Positions 1 to 6,540 of a stretch of 7,775 bases of DNA are shown in pieces. The number at the start of each line of letters is the position of its first letter. Within the stretch, counting starts at the first letter, position 1. The notes below the pieces were generated by a model. It was not told the DNA's origin. It saw only the letters and a list, made by a program, of their open reading frames with translations, and ran no database searches. Position numbers and translations under genes: made by a program. Source of the stretch: Nostoc cf. edaphicum LEGE 07299 (GTDB lineage Bacteria; Cyanobacteriota; Cyanobacteriia; Cyanobacteriales; Nostocaceae); contig NZ_JADEXF010000122.1 in assembly GCF_015207245.1 (NCBI RefSeq), positions 1 to 7,775 on the forward strand, given 5' to 3'.

Positions 1-116
1 GCGTGCATCGCTTCTGGCAAACCCTCAATCGCCTCGGCGATATCCGCAGGCTGCACGGGTACGAGAATAGATTTTGCTCCCTGCAAGTCTCCTGCTTCTA
101 GGAGCATTTGCAGCTG
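1..116 (-). pseudogene. mgtE: Inverted fragment of MgtE N-terminal domain (runs off the left edge)
   Basis: Read on the minus strand from 116 down to 1, one open frame gives QLQMLLEAGDLQGAKSIL, then a stretch containing VQPADIAEAIEGLPEAM, and runs off the window. This is the start of the MgtE intracellular N domain, whose family signature is roughly 'hPaDiAelLeeLp' a few residues after the first helix. The + strand mgtE piece beginning at 108 lacks precisely this domain. In an ordinary MgtE these residues lie near position 20-55 of the same protein and on the same strand. Here they point the opposite way. The ATG at 107-105 is probably an internal methionine rather than a start. I infer that this is the 5' part of the same gene, inverted. 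A separate leftward mgtE paralogue starting here cannot be excluded because the window ends. The domain identity is fairly sure; the cause is not. Confidence 0.75.
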
Positions 117-1127
117 AGTCCAGCAGAACGTCAAGCTACAGCCCAACTATTGGGTTATGAAGCTGATACAGCTGGGCGAATCATGACGCTAGAGTTAATC
201 TCGCTGAAAGAAAACTTGACAGTATCTCAAGCTCTAGAGCGAATTCGCAACTTAGCTAATGCCAGTGAGATGATTTATTATCTTTATGTCATGGATGCGG
301 CAAGGCGCTTAACAGGGATTGTATCGTTGCGGGAATTAGTAACGTCTCAGCCTGAGCAAATTATTGGCGAAATTATGACGCGTGATGTGATATTCGTCCA
401 CACTGATACAGACCAAGAAGAAGTCGCGAGATTAATCCAAAGATATGACTTTCTGGCTGTACCTGTGGTAGATCGAGAACAGCGTTTAGTAGGTATTGTC
501 ACCGTCGATGATGTGATTGATATTTTGCAACAGGAAACCACCGAAGATATCTATGCCTTGGGTGGTGGTGTGCAGTCGGGGGGCGACAACTATTTTCAAA
601 TGAATTTGCTGGAAATTGCTCGGAAGCGGGTTGTTTGGTTATTGGTCTTACTTATAACCAATACCGTCACAGGCACGATTATTAAGTCGCAAGAGGATCT
701 TTTAGCCAAAGTGGTGGCACTAACAGCCTTTATCCCCTTGTTGACTGGTACTGGGGGTAATGTAGGCGCTCAATCTTCCACAGTGGTGATTCGCGGGATG
801 AATACCGATGAAATCCGATCGCTTGGTGCATTGCAGGTAATCAGCCGGGAAGCGATCGCTGGGGCATTATTGGGAGGAATGTTAGGTACGATCGCTACTG
901 TCTGGGCTTATTTTCTGCAAGGACGATTAGAAGTAGCGATCGCTGTAGGCACTAGTTTGGTAGCTATTTCTATTTTGGCTTCGATCTCCGGTTCAGCACT
1001 GCCGTTTCTATTCCGCTATCTTCGTTTAGATCCGGCATTAATGTCAGCACCATTCATCACCACAGCAGTTGATGTTGTAGGTGTTTTGATTTACTTCAAT
1101 TTGGCGCGGGTAATTTTAAAGTTATGA
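108..1127 (+). CDS. mgtE: Magnesium transporter MgtE, lacking its N-terminal domain
   Basis: MgtE is a homodimeric inner-membrane Mg2+ channel gated by cytosolic Mg2+ sensing. The 339-residue frame begins at a TTG (108) that is unlikely to be a real start, because the reading begins mid-domain at LQLSPAERQATAQLLGYE, the last helix of the N domain. Two CBS domains follow (about residues 27-82 and 88-142), then the connecting helix (about 150-175) and the membrane domain (about 175-337, five helices). The signature GTGGNVGAQSS is at 214-224. The acidic residue of the pore, in the ITTAVDVVG segment, is D322 and corresponds to the Mg2+-binding Asp of characterised MgtE. Family members are about 450 residues, so roughly 110-130 N-terminal residues are missing; part of them lies inverted on the other strand at 1-116. 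No ribosome binding site precedes the TTG. Probably non-functional as it stands, unless the sequence is misassembled or the inversion is reversible. The family call is secure. Confidence 0.9.
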   Translation: MQLSPAERQATAQLLGYEADTAGRIMTLELISLKENLTVSQALERIRNLANASEMIYYLYVMDAARRLTGIVSLRELVTSQPEQIIGEIMTRDVIFVHTDTDQEEVARLIQRYDFLAVPVVDREQRLVGIVTVDDVIDILQQETTEDIYALGGGVQSGGDNYFQMNLLEIARKRVVWLLVLLITNTVTGTIIKSQEDLLAKVVALTAFIPLLTGTGGNVGAQSSTVVIRGMNTDEIRSLGALQVISREAIAGALLGGMLGTIATVWAYFLQGRLEVAIAVGTSLVAISILASISGSALPFLFRYLRLDPALMSAPFITTAVDVVGVLIYFNLARVILKL

Positions 1128-1204
1128 AAAAAGTCATTGGTCATTAGTCATTAGTCATTAGTGAATAACACACTACAAATGACAAAGGACAAAGGACAAA
1201 TGAC
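1127..1204 (-). terminator. Possible intrinsic terminator built from heptamer repeats
   Basis: Read on the minus strand downstream of the 85-codon gene, four GTCNTTT-type heptamers (1204-1177) can pair with four AATGACT/AATGACC-type heptamers (1161-1134). This gives a long stem with mismatches in the two middle units and a loop of about 15 bases. A run of six T (complement of 1132-1127) follows directly. That is the arrangement of a rho-independent terminator, although the stem is imperfect and the signal overlaps the last base of the mgtE stop codon. Inferred from sequence alone. Confidence 0.35.
1134..1204. repeat. Heptamer tandem repeats (TCATTAG / AAAGGAC units)
   Basis: TCATTGG is followed by three copies of TCATTAG (1134-1161). 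After a short spacer come AAATGAC, AAAGGAC, AAAGGAC, AAATGAC (1177-1204). All units are 7 bases and the second block resembles the inverse complement of the first. Short tandem 7-base repeats between genes are well known in heterocyst-forming cyanobacteria. Related units recur at 1591-1671 of this window. Confidence 0.85.
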
Positions 1205-1215
1205 TAACTTAACTT

Positions 1216-1473
1216 TTACAATTCTGATTCCGTATCTGGAGCAACAATTTCGCCAGTACCCAATTGCAGTATCATGTCCTGGTCAGTAATCAATCCGCTA
1301 AGTTCCTTCACTTGTAAATTCATGTCTTCACAAGCTTGTCTAAGTTCTCTGGCAAATTTGTTGAGGTCTTGACCATAGCCACATTGATAAGCAGCAGTTT
1401 CAATTCCTTGCTGGGCATTTGCTCTAGCACAATCTACTAGTTCTCTGCCATTCAATGGTGTAGGAGATGCCAT
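1216..1473 (-). CDS. Small conserved-looking protein of unknown function (85 aa)
   Basis: I do not recognise this protein as belonging to a named family. It is a soluble, mildly acidic 85-residue protein without a signal peptide or membrane segment. The central part (about residues 9-68) reads as amphipathic helices. It has three cysteines: C15, C31 (in a YQCGYG motif) and C48. Helical stretches around 'KFARELRQACEDM' and 'LITDQDMILQLG' suggest a compact helical domain. The frame starts at ATG 1473 and ends at TAA 1216, and the codon choice looks like that of the neighbours. No clear Shine-Dalgarno is visible, since the bases before the ATG read ACTACTTCT, which is common in cyanobacteria. 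It converges on mgtE and lies downstream of the dehydrogenase gene on the same strand, but about 200 bases of repeat-containing DNA separate them, so an operon is unlikely. Three cysteines in so small a protein could bind a metal or form disulfides; this is speculation. Confidence 0.7.
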   Translation of the reverse strand: MASPTPLNGRELVDCARANAQQGIETAAYQCGYGQDLNKFARELRQACEDMNLQVKELSGLITDQDMILQLGTGEIVAPDTESEL

Positions 1474-1590
1474 AGAAGTAGTTATTATTTATTAAATGTT
1501 TGCTGTTAGATAGACTATCAATATTCCCACATTTACTCATCCCTCCAATGGAAGACCATCAGGGTATAATTAGAAGTAATTATTTTTTTA

Positions 1591-1671
1591 TCATTAGTCA
1601 TTAGTCCTTTATTGAAAGTGAATAACCAATGACCAATGACCAATGACCAATGACTAATGACTAATGACTGA
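1591..1671. repeat. Heptamer tandem repeats with 16-bp perfect inverted repeat
   Basis: The left arm TCATTAGTCATTAGTC (1591-1606) is the exact inverse complement of 1652-1667. Between them lie a short unique loop and about four copies of CAATGAC (roughly 1627-1654). The transcript could form a strong hairpin. Neither strand has a T-run on its 3' side (the T-run is 5' of the hairpin on the + strand), so it does not look like an intrinsic terminator. It lies a few bases beyond the stop codon of the dehydrogenase gene and shares units, including GTGAATAAC, with the 1134-1204 repeat. Confidence 0.85.
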
Positions 1672-1679
1672 TTTCTCAC

Positions 1680-2561
1680 TTATCCATTCACAACATCTCC
1701 ACCATTGACGTGTAACACTTGTCCAGAGACATAAGAAGCATCATCAGAAGCTAAATATACGTAGCTAGGAGCAACTTCTTCTGGTTGTCCGGCTCGTTGC
1801 ATTGGTACTTGTTTCCCAAAAGTTTCAACTTTCTCTTCGGGAAAAGTTGAGGGAATTAAAGGTGTCCAAATTGGCCCTGGCGCGACAGCGTTAACCCGAA
1901 TTCCTTTGGATACCAAATTTTTTGATAAGGAGCGAGTAAAAGCAACGATCGCACCTTTTGTGGAGGAGTAATCTAGTAGTTGTGGGCTACCTTTATAAGC
2001 TGTTACCGATGTGGTATTAATGATAGCACTGCCTGCTTGTAGATGCTTGAGTGCAGCCTTAGTCATGAAAAACATTGAGAAGATATTAGTGCGGAAAGTT
2101 CGCTCTAGTTGTTCTTCGGTGATTTCTTCAATACTTTCTTTTGGATGTTGTTCGGCGGCGTTGTTGACGAGAATATCGAGTTTGCCAAACTCACCAACTG
2201 TTTGTTGTATGGCTTGCTGACAAAAGGTTTCATTGCCAATATCACCTGCAATTGTTACTGCACGACGCCCTTGTTTTTCTACCAAATGTTTGGTTTCTTT
2301 GGCATCATCGTGTTCATTAAGGTAAAGGATAGCCACATCTGCACCTTCTTTTGCAAATGCGATCGCAACAGCACGACCAATCCCACTATCTGCACCCGTA
2401 ATCAATGCTACTTTATCTTGTAACTTGCCACTACCCCGATACTGAGCATCATCTGCTTTGGGTTTTGGTGTCATTTCTGATTCAACACCTGGTGCTTCTT
2501 GTTGTTGTGGCGGTTGCAATTTTTGCTCTTTTTTCTCTTTTGGTTCTTTTGATTTGGCCAT
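1680..2561 (-). CDS. Short-chain dehydrogenase/reductase, general-stress-protein-39-like
   Basis: An NAD(P)-dependent oxidoreductase of the classical SDR family, 293 residues, cytoplasmic. The nucleotide-binding motif TGADSGIG is at 55-62. D107 follows a beta strand, NNAA is at 133-136 and a structural Asn is at 159. The catalytic residues read Ser185, Tyr198 and Lys202 (YSSTK), and the PGPIWTPL motif is at 228-235. The C-terminal GQVLHVNGG is typical. A charged, Gln/Pro-rich N-terminal tail of about 45 residues containing PGVESEM precedes the fold. That tail, together with EQHPKES and IWTPLIPSTFPEE, places it with Bacillus general stress protein 39 and E. coli YghA-type enzymes. Their physiological substrate is uncertain (aldehydes or sugar alcohols are often proposed). 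The start is ATG 2561, with an AAGG ribosome binding site about nine bases upstream. All catalytic residues are present, so it is probably active. Nothing adjacent indicates the substrate. It is bounded on both sides by repeat-rich intergenic DNA. Confidence 0.93.
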   Translation of the reverse strand: MAKSKEPKEKKEQKLQPPQQQEAPGVESEMTPKPKADDAQYRGSGKLQDKVALITGADSGIGRAVAIAFAKEGADVAILYLNEHDDAKETKHLVEKQGRRAVTIAGDIGNETFCQQAIQQTVGEFGKLDILVNNAAEQHPKESIEEITEEQLERTFRTNIFSMFFMTKAALKHLQAGSAIINTTSVTAYKGSPQLLDYSSTKGAIVAFTRSLSKNLVSKGIRVNAVAPGPIWTPLIPSTFPEEKVETFGKQVPMQRAGQPEEVAPSYVYLASDDASYVSGQVLHVNGGDVVNG

Positions 2562-2577
2562 CTGTTTTACCTTGGTA

Positions 2578-2662
2578 ATTGAATATTGAATTGGGCATTG
2601 GGAATGAGGAATTGAGAATTGAGAATTAGTTATACTCCATCTTTCTCATTTCTCTTATTCCC
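2578..2662. repeat. Heptamer-type repeats with imperfect inverted repeat upstream of the dehydrogenase
   Basis: ATTGAAT occurs twice (2578-2591) and ATTGAGA twice (2611-2624), within a run of related 7-base units. The purine-rich stretch 2600-2618 (GGGAATGAGGAATTGAGAA) can pair imperfectly with the pyrimidine-rich 2643-2662, forming a long hairpin with a loop of about 25 bases. It falls in the 5' region of the minus-strand dehydrogenase gene, so it may be part of its leader or just a dispersed intergenic repeat. Confidence 0.6.
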
Positions 2663-2673
2663 TATTTCATAAC

Positions 2674-2714
2674 TAAACCTTGGATCGAAAATTCAACCCA
2701 AGGTTTATTTTTTG
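2674..2714 (+). terminator. Intrinsic-terminator-like hairpin on the + strand
   Basis: A perfect 10-bp stem, TAAACCTTGG (2674-2683) with CCAAGGTTTA (2698-2707), has a 14-base loop and is followed on the + strand by TTTTTTG. The form is that of a rho-independent terminator, but no + strand gene lies upstream: the nearest is mgtE, more than 1.5 kb away, with two minus-strand genes between. It either ends an unannotated rightward transcript or only resembles a terminator. On the minus strand there is no T-run after the stem. Confidence 0.45.
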
Positions 2715-3130
2715 CTTTGACTCTCACTAGCCATTTGCAATTTTAGGCATTTCTATCCTGGATGTTTGCTAAACTTACTTATTCCTAGCAACTGTGGGCA
2801 AATTAGATTATTTATCCTCATACTTGAACATGAAAGTAAGTACACAACTCCAATGTGATGAAAAATTTCTCTTTTTCACCTACTTTCAAGTTAACTATTA
2901 TATTGCTGTACTCTATCGCCCCCAAGAGGTAAAGTAAGCTGCAATTAGCTCAACCTTAAGACGGAAAATAAATTAAAGAAGTCGGCGATTTGTGGGTGAC
3001 TATAGTTTGATTGATCCTTGCGGACTTCCGGAAATTTTTTACAAAACTACCTGAATCTTGACACGGCGACTATACATTTTCCAAAAGGGTGCGTGGTGCG
3101 CTACATTGAGATTATTAGAGGGCATGGGTT
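2715..3130. other. Gene-poor region upstream of the ATP-grasp gene
   Basis: About 400 bases in which I find no convincing gene. A 35-codon frame (2830-2937, +) has no ribosome binding site or recognisable content. Short inverted segments occur around 2830-2895 (GAAAGTA with TACTTTC). TTGACA (3058-3063) and TATACA (3071-3076) are present but only seven bases apart, so they do not make a promoter together. TATACA could serve as a -10 with a poor -35. The promoter of the downstream gene must be in this stretch, but I cannot place it. Confidence 0.5.
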
Positions 3131-4729
3131 ATGGCAACATTAAATATTTCCGAGTTAGAACAGGTTGAAAAGTTTCGCCACTTACAATTAACCCTGCGCG
3201 ATCGCTGGAAAACGAGCGAACTATTTGACAATAGCGAAGCGGATATTTTAATTATTCCCTCCTTGAGTCTTGACCAAGGGGAACTCCAAAAGATCGAAGG
3301 CTGCGAGCATTATGAAGAAAGATTACTATTTTCCTTAATTCGGTTGCGGAATCCCCGGACTCGGCTGATTTATGTAACATCAGTACCGCTGCATCCTAGT
3401 ATCATTGATTATTATCTGCAACTGTTGCCAGGAATTCCTTTTTCTCATGCTCGCAATCGCTTGCTGTTACTTTCTACTTACGATTCCTCTTTTAAGCCTC
3501 TGAGCCAAAAGATTTTAGAACGCCCCCGGTTGCTAGAGCGGATTCAGAAATCTTTGAGGCTAGACAAATCATTTATGATCTGCTACAACTCTTCGCACTG
3601 GGAAGGCGAATTGTCTTTAAAATTGGGTGTACCACTGTATGCTGCTGCACCAGATTTACAGATTTGGGGAACAAAAAGTGGCAGTCGGCAAATCTTCAAA
3701 GAAAGCGGAGTACCGCATCCAGATGGCAGCGAAAAAATTTGGAACCATACAGATTTGGCAGAAGCTACCGTTGATTTGTGGGAACGCCAACCAACATTAA
3801 AACAGGTAGTAGTAAAACTCAACGAGGGCATTTCTGGAGAAGGGAATGCATTGTTGGATCTCAGACCGATTGAGAATTTAGCACCAAACACTGGTACTCA
3901 TGCCGAAAGGGTAGCTGCAATTAGCGATCGCCTTTCAACGATGCGCTTTCAAGCAAAACAAGAAACTTGGGATAGTTTTTTGGTAAAAATGCCTGAGTTA
4001 GGGGCAATTAGCGAAGCATTCGTGGAAGGGGAAATTAAGCGATCGCCCAGCGTTCAAGGACGGATCACACCCCAAGGCGAAGTGGAAATCTTGTCAACTC
4101 ACGACCAGATTCTTGGAGGCCCAGACGGTCAGATTTATCTTGGTTGCAGGTTTCCTGCTGATGAAAGATATCGATTGCAATTACAGCAATTGGGACTTCA
4201 AGTTGGCAGAAAACTAGCAGAAAAAGGTACTTTAGAACGGTTTGGTGTAGATTTTATCGCCGTTGACAAGGGTAACGGAGAGTGGGATATTCAGGCGATC
4301 GAAATTAACCTGCGTAAAGGCGGTACAACGCATCCATTCATGACCCTGAAATTATTAACAAACGGTCGCTATGACCTTTCCACAGGTTTATTTTATAGTC
4401 AACAAGGTCGTCCAAAATATTACATTGCCACTGATAATCTGCAAAAAGAGCGCTATCAGGGATTATTACCTAATGATTTGATGGATATCATCGCTCACCA
4501 TAGACTGCACTTCGACAGCTGTACAGAAACGGGTACAGTGTTTCATCTTATGGGTTGCCTTTCGCAGTTTGGCAAGGTGGGACTAACCAGCATTGGTGAT
4601 TCCCCACAACAAGCACAAGATATTTATAACAAAGTTGTCAAAGTTCTCGATGAAGAAACCCGCAGCGAAAATCGTGACTTATCGGCATTTTCAGATTATT
4701 CCTTTCCTGTAGTTTGGGATGAATTATAG
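3131..4729 (+). CDS. ATP-grasp ligase, PGM1-related (peptide ligase-like)
   Basis: A 532-residue soluble protein with an N-terminal pre-ATP-grasp region (about 1-175) followed by an ATP-grasp fold (about 176-400). Key elements are GTKSGSRQIFKESGVPHPDG (180-199, with K182 and R186), the nucleotide-binding VVVKLNEGISGEGNALL (226-242, K229 and a Gly-rich loop), and a strand with EAFVEGE (295-301). FGVDFIAV (371-378, D374) and QAIEINLRKGGTTHP (388-402) follow; E391 and N393 are the expected Mg-ATP ligands. The C-terminal part (about 440-510, HHRLHFDS and FHLMGCLSQFGKVGLTSIGDS) resembles the C-terminal domain of Streptomyces PGM1. PGM1 joins a non-ribosomal amino acid to a ribosomally made peptide in pheganomycin synthesis. 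By family, this enzyme should activate a carboxylate as acyl phosphate and form an amide bond, but its substrates are unknown. The start is ATG 3131 with AGAGG about ten bases upstream; an ATG at 3124 is out of frame. No precursor peptide or pathway gene is adjacent, and it converges on the kinase gene. Confidence 0.85.
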   Translation: MATLNISELEQVEKFRHLQLTLRDRWKTSELFDNSEADILIIPSLSLDQGELQKIEGCEHYEERLLFSLIRLRNPRTRLIYVTSVPLHPSIIDYYLQLLPGIPFSHARNRLLLLSTYDSSFKPLSQKILERPRLLERIQKSLRLDKSFMICYNSSHWEGELSLKLGVPLYAAAPDLQIWGTKSGSRQIFKESGVPHPDGSEKIWNHTDLAEATVDLWERQPTLKQVVVKLNEGISGEGNALLDLRPIENLAPNTGTHAERVAAISDRLSTMRFQAKQETWDSFLVKMPELGAISEAFVEGEIKRSPSVQGRITPQGEVEILSTHDQILGGPDGQIYLGCRFPADERYRLQLQQLGLQVGRKLAEKGTLERFGVDFIAVDKGNGEWDIQAIEINLRKGGTTHPFMTLKLLTNGRYDLSTGLFYSQQGRPKYYIATDNLQKERYQGLLPNDLMDIIAHHRLHFDSCTETGTVFHLMGCLSQFGKVGLTSIGDSPQQAQDIYNKVVKVLDEETRSENRDLSAFSDYSFPVVWDEL

Positions 4730-4751
4730 GACACAGCAATGCTGATTAGTT

Positions 4752-6491
4752 CTAAATGCGCTGATCGCTATTAGGTAAATTTTGCTGGTTGCTTGGCTGT
4801 TTACCAGATTGCAATTGGGTATATATATAGGTTACTACTGCTAAAGTCAGCCCAATAGCCAACACCACCCCTACGATTCGCAAAAAATTGGGAGTAATAC
4901 TCCTAGTTAGCTGCTCACTTAGCCTTGGTTGGTAAATAGTGTCATCCGTTCGCGCTTGTGGTCTGCGTTGATTAGACGCAGATCGTGGCTGATACAACGT
5001 CACATCTGGTTGCACTTGTTGCCCACCTTGATTAGATACTGGTCGCGGCTGAAACAACGTCTTATCTGGTGACACTTGTTGCCCACCTTGATTAGTTCCT
5101 GGTCGCGGTTGATACAACGTCTTGTCTGGTGGCACTTGTTGACCGCCTTGATTTGCTCCTGGTCGCGGTTGAAACAACGTCTTATCTGGTGGTACTTGTT
5201 GCCCACTTTGATTAGATCCTGGTCGTGGTTGATACAACGTCACCTCAGGTTTGCTGGTGTTCGGATTATTCCCAGGACTTTGGGGATTTTGTTCAACTGG
5301 GTTAAATGGTCTCGGAACGGTTTCGTGATTTGAACCTTGATTGAAACCAGATGGAGGGCGAATAACAGTATCGTCGTTTGATTGTCTGGGAACAGTTTCG
5401 TGATTTGAACCTTGATTGAAACCAGATGGAGGGCGAATAACGGTATCGTCGTTCGATTGCCTGGGAACAGTTTCGCGATTTGAACCTTGATTGGAAGAAG
5501 GTTGCGATCGCCCAGTAATTTGTCCGGGTAAACTAGATTCTGTGGCAAATTTGGCAGCAGCTTGCAAAGCCTGATTTAGTTCTTCTACCGTTGCAAATCG
5601 GTTGGCTGGGTTCTTGTGGAGGCATTTCATCACCACGGCTTCTAATTGTACGGGTAAATGCTCACACCCTGGTTGCTCGCGCAATGGTTTTGGTGGCTCA
5701 TAAGCATGAGCTAATACCCAAGAAGCCTCACTCACATGACTACCCTTAATGCTGATTCCAAAGGGGTCGGCTGCACTTAGCATTTCATAAAGGATAATCC
5801 CTAAGCTGTAAATATCACCTCTGGCATCCAGGTTTTGATCGCTTTGGATTTGTTCAGGAGGTGCGTAACGAAATGTACCGATAAATGTACTAGTTATATT
5901 TGTGATATTGGAATTTTCTGAAGATTCACTCCGAATTTTGGCAACACCAAAATCCAAAACTTTTACCCACTCTCCCAAATCTGTCGGGATCAAAAATATA
6001 TTATCTGGCTTCAGGTCGCGATGAACTACCTGAATATGTTCACTGGTTTTTCCACCATCTCGTTGGAGAGTCACTCCTTGATGGGCAAGCTGTAAACCCT
6101 TACAAACTTGCGTCATAATCTTCACCGTCCGCTCAACAGACAGCCGCTTTTCGCGCAGCAGTAATTGCCTGAGAGTTTGCCCCCGCAAATATTCCATAAC
6201 GTAAAATGGAAAACCTTCCGGGGTTACACCACAATCACTAATCTTAACAATGTGGTCGCTTTGCAAAGCAGCACAAACTGCCACCTCCCGCTCAAAACGC
6301 TTTCTCATTTCGAGTGATGCCACTAGCGTATCTTTGAGCAACTTCAAGGCTACCTGCTGACCAACACGGGTGTCCGTTGCCAGGAAAACTTCTCCCATGC
6401 CACCCCCGCCCAACCGTCTGTCTAAACGGTATCGCTGGTTATCACCGACAAAGCGACCATTCCAAGAATTTGAAGAAGGTGGGGATTTCAT
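4752..6491 (-). CDS. Membrane-anchored Ser/Thr protein kinase with repeat-rich tail
   Basis: A Hanks-type (eukaryotic-like) kinase of 579 residues, numbered from ATG 6491. The kinase domain spans about 20-310. It has the Gly-rich loop GGGGMGEVF (28-36), Lys50, Glu69, HRD 157-159 with K161 and N164, DFG 180-182 and APPE 210-213, so all catalytic residues are present. A linker then carries 25-residue repeats (about 334-394) and 20-residue repeats (about 418-523). One hydrophobic helix (about 536-557) and a 20-residue polar end follow. The expected topology is a cytosolic kinase and repeats anchored by a C-terminal helix, with almost nothing outside. No PASTA or other sensor domain is present, so the signal is not apparent. 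The frame also opens at TTG 6500, with AGGA only four bases before it; I prefer ATG 6491, but the start is uncertain. It ends 22 bases from the convergent ATP-grasp gene and no clear terminator lies between. A kinase call is near certain; targets are unknown. Confidence 0.93.
   Translation of the reverse strand: MKSPPSSNSWNGRFVGDNQRYRLDRRLGGGGMGEVFLATDTRVGQQVALKLLKDTLVASLEMRKRFEREVAVCAALQSDHIVKISDCGVTPEGFPFYVMEYLRGQTLRQLLLREKRLSVERTVKIMTQVCKGLQLAHQGVTLQRDGGKTSEHIQVVHRDLKPDNIFLIPTDLGEWVKVLDFGVAKIRSESSENSNITNITSTFIGTFRYAPPEQIQSDQNLDARGDIYSLGIILYEMLSAADPFGISIKGSHVSEASWVLAHAYEPPKPLREQPGCEHLPVQLEAVVMKCLHKNPANRFATVEELNQALQAAAKFATESSLPGQITGRSQPSSNQGSNRETVPRQSNDDTVIRPPSGFNQGSNHETVPRQSNDDTVIRPPSGFNQGSNHETVPRPFNPVEQNPQSPGNNPNTSKPEVTLYQPRPGSNQSGQQVPPDKTLFQPRPGANQGGQQVPPDKTLYQPRPGTNQGGQQVSPDKTLFQPRPVSNQGGQQVQPDVTLYQPRSASNQRRPQARTDDTIYQPRLSEQLTRSITPNFLRIVGVVLAIGLTLAVVTYIYTQLQSGKQPSNQQNLPNSDQRI
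4923..5240 (-). repeat. 60-bp tandem repeats encoding a 20-aa unit in the kinase tail
   Basis: Five full units and a partial sixth, each 60 bases, encode a 20-residue unit approximating TLFQPRPGANQGGQQVPPDK. Each unit opens with T-L/I-Y/F-Q-P-R, preceded by an acidic-containing pair (EV, DK, DV or DD). The first four to five copies are very similar at DNA level, while the last (5' end on the + strand) is more diverged. Low-complexity Gln/Pro/Gly composition suggests a flexible linker. The threonine phase is constant. Confidence 0.9.
5310..5492 (-). repeat. 75-bp tandem repeats encoding a 25-aa unit in the kinase tail
   Basis: Two complete units and a third partial one encode NQGSN(R/H)ETVPRQSNDDT followed by VIRPPSGF. 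The two full copies differ at only a handful of bases, mostly silent; the visible amino-acid change is Arg/His. This points to recent duplication or strong constraint. Each full unit has two threonines in an acidic-Thr-Val setting (ETV and DTV). Confidence 0.9.
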
Positions 6492-6540
6492 CTGGGGCAA
6501 CCCATCCTAAGTTACTTTAAGTGTTAACTTTATTTAGAGA

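Noticed and set aside
108..110. TTG at 108 as the true start of mgtE
   Set aside because: It begins mid-domain, has no ribosome binding site, and the missing N domain is seen on the opposite strand just to the left.
2011..2423. + strand open frames antisense to the dehydrogenase
   Set aside because: They overlap an intact, well-conserved SDR gene and have no recognisable content.
2830..2937. 35-codon + strand frame in the 2562-3130 gap
   Set aside because: No ribosome binding site, no recognisable motif, and length expected by chance.
3058..3076. TTGACA and TATACA upstream of the ATP-grasp gene as a promoter
   Set aside because: The boxes are seven bases apart, against the 16-18 needed, so they cannot work as a pair.
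4730..4751. CAGC-AAT-GCTG hairpin between the convergent ATP-grasp and kinase genes as a terminator
   Set aside because: Only a four-base stem and no T-run on either strand.
5076..5240. The 60-bp repeats as a CRISPR array
   Set aside because: No unique spacers; the units are continuous and in frame within the kinase gene.
5000..5548. Open frames on both strands inside the kinase repeats (for example 5000-5206 minus, 5076-5333 plus, 5240-5548 minus)
   Set aside because: They are by-products of the tandem repeats read in other frames; the kinase frame explains the sequence fully.
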